9,917 nucleotides of DNA from Treponema sp. UBA3649 (lineage in GTDB: Bacteria; Spirochaetota; Spirochaetia; Treponematales; Treponemataceae), in the NCBI GenBank assembly GCA_002373325.1, contig DFKI01000094.1, forward strand, positions 1-9,917, in the 5' to 3' direction. The position numbers and the translations under genes are program-made. Within the stretch, counting starts at the first letter, position 1, and every line of letters begins with the position of its first letter. This document shows, piece by piece, positions 5,780 to 9,917 of the stretch. The notes beneath the pieces were generated by a model. The model saw nothing but the letters and a program-made list of their open reading frames with translations. It did no database searches and had not been told where the DNA came from.

Positions 5780-6711
5780 TCTGAAATTGGCGGTAAATGC
5801 AATTTCCACGTATCATCAGACGATTTTTTAAAGTAATAGTATACGGTGTCAACATCGCCATTTACCTGAACGGCTTTTATGGTCTTGCTGTTTTCGTAGC
5901 GAATCTCATCAATCCGGCGTCCGTTCCTAGCTGGAATGAACACATACTTGAAATAATCTTCAAGAGTTCGGAGTGTGAGACCTTTGACGGGAAGACGGTT
6001 CTCCGCTTTCTGGAGGTTCGCCTTTTTTGTCCAGTATTGAGCGCTGGCTCCGTCAACATATTTCAGCCACGACTTGTAATCACGGTTTTTCATTACGTCA
6101 TTAAGCTTGTCGATTATGGCCAAAATATCCTTTTTGTCCTCTTCAAAAACCTCCTTGGAAATATCTGTTGCGGCAGTACCGACGGATCTTGCGTATTCAG
6201 CTTCTTTGGCCTCGTCCACAGGTTTCTCCTCTTTTACAGGCTCAACCTTTTTTTCGGGTTCTTTCGGCGGCTCAACGGGCTTGGGGTCAGGCTTTACTTC
6301 AGGCTCCTTAGGTTTTGGTGGCTCAGGTTCCTTGACCTTTGGCGGTTCCTTAGGTTTTGGGGCTTCCTTCCATGTCGCATTTTTTGGCGGAGGAGGCAAA
6401 TCTGGTACCTGAACACCTGCTTTTGGTGAAGTCTCAATCTCGGCTGGCTCTGGAGCTGCTGGTCCTTCTCCCGGCAGAGGTGAAATTTCATTTACGTAAG
6501 CTGCCGGAACCTTTTCATCCGGGGTCTTTTTTGCTTGTTCCGCGGATTTGTCTTTTGATTTTCGGCTTAAAATGTCGTATTTGTCATAGGAATTTACGGA
6601 AGCGCCCATTCCCGACGAATTCTGTGCGGCCACGATATGATGCGGACAACATACCATAAGGAAGAAAACTGAGGCACAAAAATGTCTGTAAAGAAAAAAT
6701 CTCTTTGCCAT
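5776..6711 (-). CDS. Exported protein with Pro/Lys/Glu-rich tether and C-terminal globular domain, function unknown
   Basis: The product is 311 aa. An N-terminal signal-like segment (1-29: 'MAKRFFLYRHF', then 'CASVFFLMV') ends near 'IVAA' before Gln30. The cysteines at 21-22 do not form a good lipobox, because Val precedes the first. Residues about 105-165 are a charged proline-rich tether with repeated KPKEP/PPKEPE units, like periplasm-spanning TonB-type linkers. Residues about 183-311 form a mixed alpha/beta domain rich in Trp and Tyr ('KSWLKYVDGASAQYW', 'YYYFKK'). Its layout suggests an NTF2/SnoaL-like fold, which is inference. The ATG at 6711 fits the signal peptide; the only GGAG is 12 bases upstream and lies inside the predicted promoter, so the mRNA may be leaderless. 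I do not recognise the family. Confidence 0.85.
   Translation of the reverse strand: MAKRFFLYRHFCASVFFLMVCCPHHIVAAQNSSGMGASVNSYDKYDILSRKSKDKSAEQAKKTPDEKVPAAYVNEISPLPGEGPAAPEPAEIETSPKAGVQVPDLPPPPKNATWKEAPKPKEPPKVKEPEPPKPKEPEVKPDPKPVEPPKEPEKKVEPVKEEKPVDEAKEAEYARSVGTAATDISKEVFEEDKKDILAIIDKLNDVMKNRDYKSWLKYVDGASAQYWTKKANLQKAENRLPVKGLTLRTLEDYFKYVFIPARNGRRIDEIRYENSKTIKAVQVNGDVDTVYYYFKKSSDDTWKLHLPPISD
6305..6360 (-). repeat. Internal 42-bp direct repeat in the proline-rich tether
   Basis: TCCTTAGGTTTTGG (plus strand) occurs exactly at 6305-6318 and 6347-6360, 42 bp apart, i.e. 14 codons. It encodes successive KPKEP-containing units. The intervening sequence is also partly similar. This is the sort of in-frame repeat that can change copy number between strains. 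Confidence 0.6.
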
Positions 6712-6717
6712 AGTGCT

Positions 6718-6747
6718 ATTTTACTCCATTTTGCGGTCCTTAGTCAA
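6718..6747 (-). promoter_or_regulatory. Promoter for the proline-rich protein gene, abutting its start codon
   Basis: TTGACT (6747-6742), an 18-base spacer and TAAAAT (6723-6718), each 5/6 to consensus, on the minus strand. Only six bases (AGCACT) separate the -10 from the ATG at 6711, so the predicted +1 is the A of the start codon. The rest of the 6712-6905 intergenic region holds the opposing hsdR promoter and no other clear signal. Confidence 0.6.
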
Positions 6748-6872
6748 ACGGAATCCTGAAAATATTCCTGTTCTCAAGCCAATCTCTAAAAACTATCAGT
6801 TGAGGTTGCGTTTCAAGATGCCCAAACTCATTTTGTAAACAATGCTGGTCCGTTTTCAGTTACACATTGATT

Positions 6873-6902
6873 TTGACTTTTTCGGGAAGATTGTGATATA
6901 AT
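6873..6902 (+). promoter_or_regulatory. Promoter for hsdR with extended -10, abutting the start codon
   Basis: TTGACT (6873-6878, 5/6), an 18-base spacer and TATAAT (6897-6902, perfect) preceded by TGA, i.e. an extended -10. The predicted start is near 6909, only about 3 bases before the ATG at 6912. No Shine-Dalgarno is possible in such a leader. Confidence 0.72.
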
Positions 6903-6911
6903 TTTTTGCAT

Positions 6912-9341
6912 ATGGTCGGGACAATTAATCTTTCAGAGCGTGACATAATAACAAAATATATTCTTCCTGCAATTGAATCCTCAGGCTGGAACAAGCAGAC
7001 TCAATTACGTGAGGAACTTAGTTTTACCGCAGGCCGCATTTTTGTAAAAGGATGCCAAACAAAGCGTGGTGAAAAGAAACGAGCGGATATTGTTTTGTAT
7101 TATAAGCCGAATATTCCGGTAGCGGTAATTGAAGCTAAGGACGGCACACATTCGGTCGGATCCGGATTGCAGCAGGCCCTTGGTTATGCGGAGACTCTTG
7201 ATATTCCGGTCGCAATCAGCTCAAATGGAAGTGGATTTGTAATTCAATATAGGAAAAACTGCGGTGGATTCAATTCCGCTCAGCAATCGGTGATTACTCG
7301 GGAGTTGGATTTGAATGATTTCCCGACCCCGGAAGATTTATGGGCCTGTTACAAACGTTATAACGGACTTAATGATGAAATAAGTGAGCGGACAGCACTT
7401 TCTCAATACTTTTTCGGAACTGGCTGCCACACTCCGCGCTACTATCAGAGGATTGCAATCAACAGGACGGTGGAAGCGATTGCCCGCGGACAAAAACGTA
7501 TTCTTCTTGTAATGGCAACAGGAACCGGAAAGACCTATACGGCATTTCAAATCATTTACAGACTCTGGAAATCCGGCGTAAAAAAGAGGATTCTGTATCT
7601 TGCCGACCGTAACAATCTGATTGTTCAGACAAAGAAAGGCGACTTTAAGCACTTCAAGGATAAGCTTACCATCATAAAAAACAAGAAAATCGACAAATCT
7701 TATGAAATCTATCTTGCGCTGTATCAAGGACTTACGAATTATGATGAGGAAACAGACGCATTCCGAAAATTCAGCCCGAACTTTTTTGACCTTATTATCG
7801 TTGATGAGTGTCACCGAGGATCTGTTGACGAGGACAAAGCGTGGCATAAAATCCTCTCTTATTTTTCAAATGCGACGCAAATTGGTATGACGGCCACTCC
7901 AAAAGAGACAAAGGCACTTTCCAACATTGAATATTTCGGCGAGCCGATTTACACATATTCTCTCAAACAAGGAATCGATGACGGATTCCTGGCTCCTTAC
8001 AAAGTGCTTCGCGTGGGAATGAATGTCGATTTGGAAGGCTACAGACCGGAGCAGAACAAGACCGACATTGACGGTGAGCTTATAGAGGACAGGCTTTATA
8101 ATACAAAGGATTTCGACCGGACAATAATCATAGATGAGCGGACTTCTTTAGTCGCAAAGAAGATTATGGAGTATCTTAAGAACTCAAATCCTTATGACAA
8201 AACGATTGTTTTCTGCGTTGATATTGAACATGCAGAGCGAATGAGACGAGCTTTGCTGGAATATGCACCGCGCGAAATCACCGGAAAGACTGACAAATAT
8301 ATCGTGCGAATTACTGGTGATGACAAAGATGCGAAAGCTTACTTGGAGGATTTTATAAATCCAGAAAAACAGTTTCCTGTGATTGCCACGACATCGAAAC
8401 TGATGACGACTGGAACCGATGCCAAGACATGCAAGCTGATTTGTTTGGATTCCAACATTGGAAGTATGACGGAGTTCAAGCAGATAATCGGACGGGGTAC
8501 ACGTATTGAGGAAGACTTTGATAAGCTGTATTTTACAATAATAGACTTCCGAAATGTTACTGATAAGTTTGCAGACAAAGATTTTGACGGCGCACCTGTC
8601 CGCATAAAAGAGACAACGCAGGATGAAGTCCTTTCAGAACAGACCATTGATGATGGGGAGGAAGAGTTTCAGATTGATCCTGTGACTGGTGAAGAGATTG
8701 CCTTTCCAGAATATCGCATGAATGACGGATTTGGAAATTGCGTGGTAGAACTCCCGGAGCCGGAAATGGCTGAAAAACGTGGGAAGGTCCGCATAGCTGG
8801 TGTTGATGTTTACATTCTGAGCGAACGGCGGGAATTTTTGGATGAAAACGGAAAGCTGATAACAACAAGCCTCAAAGAGTATACCAGAAACGGCATTCTA
8901 ACCTCATACCGCTCGCTTGACAAGTTCTTGCAGACCTGGAATGATGCCGAAAAGAAACATGCCATTATAGAAGAACTTGAAAAGAAGGGAATAATCTTTG
9001 AAGAGCTGAAGGAAGAAATAAAATCAGATTTAGACATTTTTGATCTGATTTGTCATATCGCCTGGGATGCTCCAGCCCTTACCAGACGTGAGCGTGCGGA
9101 AAATGTGCGCAAGCGGAATTATTGGACGAAATATGGTGAACAGGTTCGTGCCGTCCTTGCTGCATTGCTTGAAAAATACGCCGAGACTGGCATTGAAGAA
9201 ATAGAGGATATGAAAGTTCTTACCGTTGCTCCTCTCAAAGACTATGGCACTCCGGCAGAAATTGTAAAGTTGTTCGGTGGCAAGGCACAATACCTCTCTG
9301 CCCTCCGTGAGCTGGAAGCCGAGATTTACAGGGTGGCGTAG
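6912..9341 (+). CDS. hsdR: Type I restriction enzyme R subunit (EcoAI/EcoEI-like), ATP-dependent translocase/nuclease
   Basis: The product is 809 aa from the ATG (811 from an in-frame TTG at 6906), the usual size for the EcoAI/EcoEI-type R subunit. The N-terminal nuclease has a PD-(D/E)xK site: Asp59, Glu74 and Lys76 in 'VIEAKD', then Gln88xxxTyr92. The SF2 motor follows: Walker A 'ATGTGKT' (202-208), 'DECH' (298-301), 'TAT' (327-329), 'TIVFCVDIEHAERM' (motif IV), 'TTGTD' (499-503) and 'QIIGRGTR' (524-531). The C-terminal third, with 'EYTRNGILTSYRSLDKFLQTW', matches the EcoEI R C-terminal domain that docks on the methylase. All catalytic residues are present, so it looks intact. It acts only in complex with HsdM and HsdS, neither of which is in the window. 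A probable terminator follows, so it appears monocistronic. Confidence 0.95.
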   Translation: MVGTINLSERDIITKYILPAIESSGWNKQTQLREELSFTAGRIFVKGCQTKRGEKKRADIVLYYKPNIPVAVIEAKDGTHSVGSGLQQALGYAETLDIPVAISSNGSGFVIQYRKNCGGFNSAQQSVITRELDLNDFPTPEDLWACYKRYNGLNDEISERTALSQYFFGTGCHTPRYYQRIAINRTVEAIARGQKRILLVMATGTGKTYTAFQIIYRLWKSGVKKRILYLADRNNLIVQTKKGDFKHFKDKLTIIKNKKIDKSYEIYLALYQGLTNYDEETDAFRKFSPNFFDLIIVDECHRGSVDEDKAWHKILSYFSNATQIGMTATPKETKALSNIEYFGEPIYTYSLKQGIDDGFLAPYKVLRVGMNVDLEGYRPEQNKTDIDGELIEDRLYNTKDFDRTIIIDERTSLVAKKIMEYLKNSNPYDKTIVFCVDIEHAERMRRALLEYAPREITGKTDKYIVRITGDDKDAKAYLEDFINPEKQFPVIATTSKLMTTGTDAKTCKLICLDSNIGSMTEFKQIIGRGTRIEEDFDKLYFTIIDFRNVTDKFADKDFDGAPVRIKETTQDEVLSEQTIDDGEEEFQIDPVTGEEIAFPEYRMNDGFGNCVVELPEPEMAEKRGKVRIAGVDVYILSERREFLDENGKLITTSLKEYTRNGILTSYRSLDKFLQTWNDAEKKHAIIEELEKKGIIFEELKEEIKSDLDIFDLICHIAWDAPALTRRERAENVRKRNYWTKYGEQVRAVLAALLEKYAETGIEEIEDMKVLTVAPLKDYGTPAEIVKLFGGKAQYLSALRELEAEIYRVA

Positions 9342-9344
9342 GAA

Positions 9345-9375
9345 CAATCCATTTGTGGGGATTGATATTTTTTTT
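9345..9375 (+). terminator. Probable intrinsic terminator of hsdR
   Basis: CAATCC-atttgtgg-GGATTG (9345-9364) forms a 6-bp stem starting 3 bases after the hsdR stop. It is followed after ATA by eight T (9368-9375). The stem is short with three G-C pairs, so termination may be partial. Confidence 0.55.
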
Positions 9376-9381
9376 ACTTTT

Positions 9382-9398
9382 TGTTACAATATGTAACA
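9382..9398. promoter_or_regulatory. Perfect inverted repeat, likely operator of the XRE regulator
   Basis: TGTTACA-ata-TGTAACA has 7-base perfect arms around a 3-base centre, 46 bases upstream of the regulator's ATG. Relative to the start predicted from the -10 at 9418, it spans about -48 to -32 and so covers the -35 position. This is where a dimeric XRE repressor would bind to control its own gene (inference). Confidence 0.65.
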
Positions 9399-9414
9399 TT
9401 TTTGTTGGTTTATG

Positions 9415-9423
9415 TGTTATAAT
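9415..9423 (+). promoter_or_regulatory. Extended -10 promoter for the XRE regulator operon
   Basis: TGT followed by TATAAT (9418-9423, perfect). No good -35 exists at the right distance; that position is occupied by the inverted repeat. The predicted start near 9430 gives a leader of only about 14 bases, with the GGAAGG ribosome site at its very beginning. Confidence 0.65.
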
Positions 9424-9443
9424 GATGAAAGGAAGGATAGACT

Positions 9444-9785
9444 ATGAATTTTAATTTACAGAAATTTTCAGCTGATGTCAAAGAATTCCGCAAGGCAAAT
9501 AAACTGACACAGTCAGAGTTTGCTAGTAAATTGGAATTGGACAACCACACTTTAGTTTCTCTTTTTGAGCAGGGCAAACGGGCTCCTTCAAAAGAAGTGT
9601 TTGCAAATTATTGCAGAATTACAGGTCGTCGTTCAGAAGAATACTGGGAAGCAACAAATGATATGCCGTCGGCTTATTTGATGGGAAAGATTCAGCCAAC
9701 AGATAAAAAAGCGCTGGAATCGGTTCTTGAAAAAATCGGTATGCGTGAATATCTGTTTGCGCTTTATGACAGGGTGAATAAATGA
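9444..9785 (+). CDS. XRE/Cro-type helix-turn-helix transcriptional regulator
   Basis: The product is 113 aa. Residues about 8-58 form a HTH_3-type five-helix domain: 'DVKEFRKANKLTQSEFASKL' with the Thr22-Gln23 start of helix 2, then 'HTLVSLFEQGKRAPS', in which the usual 'ISxxExGxRxPS' pattern is recognisable. Residues 70-113 are a short helical tail ('ALESVLEKIGMREYLFALYD') that could dimerise or bind a ligand. GGAAGG lies 7 bases before the ATG. The promoter carries a perfect inverted repeat, so autorepression is likely. The stop overlaps the next ATG as ATGA. Possible roles are a restriction-system control protein or the antitoxin/repressor of a two-gene module; the sequence does not decide. 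It looks lower in GC than the housekeeping block (not counted). Confidence 0.88.
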   Translation: MNFNLQKFSADVKEFRKANKLTQSEFASKLELDNHTLVSLFEQGKRAPSKEVFANYCRITGRRSEEYWEATNDMPSAYLMGKIQPTDKKALESVLEKIGMREYLFALYDRVNK

Positions 9786-9917
9786 GTTCAAAAAACGACA
9801 TCGATTCTATAATCAATAATTTGTCTCAAAGCAATTATACCTTTGATGGAAAACTTCTTGTAAAAGATGAAATTGAACTCCTTAAAAACAGGGCAAGAGA
9901 TTCAAGGGCTATATACG
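9782..9917 (+). CDS. Unrecognised protein, partial, runs off the right edge
   Basis: The frame opens at the ATG inside the ATGA overlap with the XRE regulator and stays open for 45 codons to the window end. The visible N-terminus, 'MSSKNDIDSIINNLSQSN' followed by 'YTFDGKLLVKDEIELLKNRA', is hydrophilic and probably helical, with no signal peptide or membrane segment. It does not look like the start of a typical HsdM or HsdS, and I do not recognise a family. Overlap with the regulator implies co-transcription and translational coupling, so it is presumably under the same operator. It could be the effector of a two-gene module or an accessory gene of the restriction locus; both are guesses. Confidence 0.7.
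   Translation, partial: MSSKNDIDSIINNLSQSNYTFDGKLLVKDEIELLKNRARDSRAIY

Noticed and set aside
5797..6429. A 210-codon open frame on the plus strand opposite the proline-rich gene
   Set aside because: It is an antisense shadow created by the Pro/Lys/Glu-rich codons, with no ribosome site and a low-complexity Phe/Leu/Arg-rich product.
6639..6660. Lipobox at Cys21/Cys22 of the proline-rich protein
   Set aside because: The residue before the first Cys is Val and the residue before the second is Cys, neither typical even of relaxed spirochaete lipoboxes; a signal peptidase I site near residue 29 fits better.
6906..6911. TTG at 6906 as the hsdR start
   Set aside because: It lies only 4 bases after the -10 element, upstream of the predicted transcript start; the ATG two codons later is preferred. 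It cannot be fully excluded.
1..9917. CRISPR arrays, insertion sequences, transposases or rRNA genes
   Set aside because: No regularly spaced repeats, transposase motifs, terminal inverted repeats or rRNA-like sequence were seen.

Overview
The window looks like a chromosomal segment from a spirochaete, most likely a Treponema of moderate GC content. The main reason is the gene order on the minus strand, rpsB-tsf-frr-uppS-cdsA, which from memory is the treponemal order. RpsB also carries a long acidic C-terminal tail. The genus call is inference; the individual housekeeping genes are secure from their motifs.

Layout: (1) Bases 1-4625 are a tightly packed minus-strand block. In transcription order it is maf (nucleotide pyrophosphatase), rpsB (ribosomal protein S2), tsf (EF-Ts), frr (ribosome recycling factor), uppS (undecaprenyl diphosphate synthase) and cdsA (CDP-diglyceride synthase, cut by the left edge). 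frr, uppS and cdsA are within a few bases of each other. A candidate extended -10 promoter lies before frr, and two abutting hairpins precede the rpsB ribosome binding site. (2) Bases 4683-4902 hold a compact control region and RNA gene. Two divergent promoters share one -35 site; one drives maf and the other a solitary tRNA-Arg(CCG) that has its own terminator. (3) Bases 4979-6711 carry two minus-strand genes for exported proteins of unknown role: a HEAT-repeat protein with a signal peptide, and a protein with a Pro/Lys/Glu-rich tether followed by a conserved-looking C-terminal domain. (4) Bases 6712-6905 are a divergent intergenic region with a good sigma-70-type promoter in each direction. 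Each promoter predicts a transcript starting at or within a few bases of the start codon. (5) Bases 6912-9917 are a plus-strand accessory segment: a complete type I restriction subunit (HsdR, EcoAI/EcoEI-like), a probable terminator, then a new transcription unit with a 17-bp perfect inverted repeat in its promoter, a small XRE-type regulator and an overlapping gene that runs off the right edge.

The housekeeping block couples translation (S2, EF-Ts, RRF) with envelope lipid synthesis (UppS, CdsA). The right-hand third is a defence-type insertion. hsdM and hsdS are not in the window, so the function of the restriction system cannot be judged from here. The observations most worth a second look are the predicted leaderless starts at 6711 and 6912, the shared -35 at 4705-4711, the putative rpsB leader switch, and the self-operator plus unrecognised partner gene downstream of hsdR.
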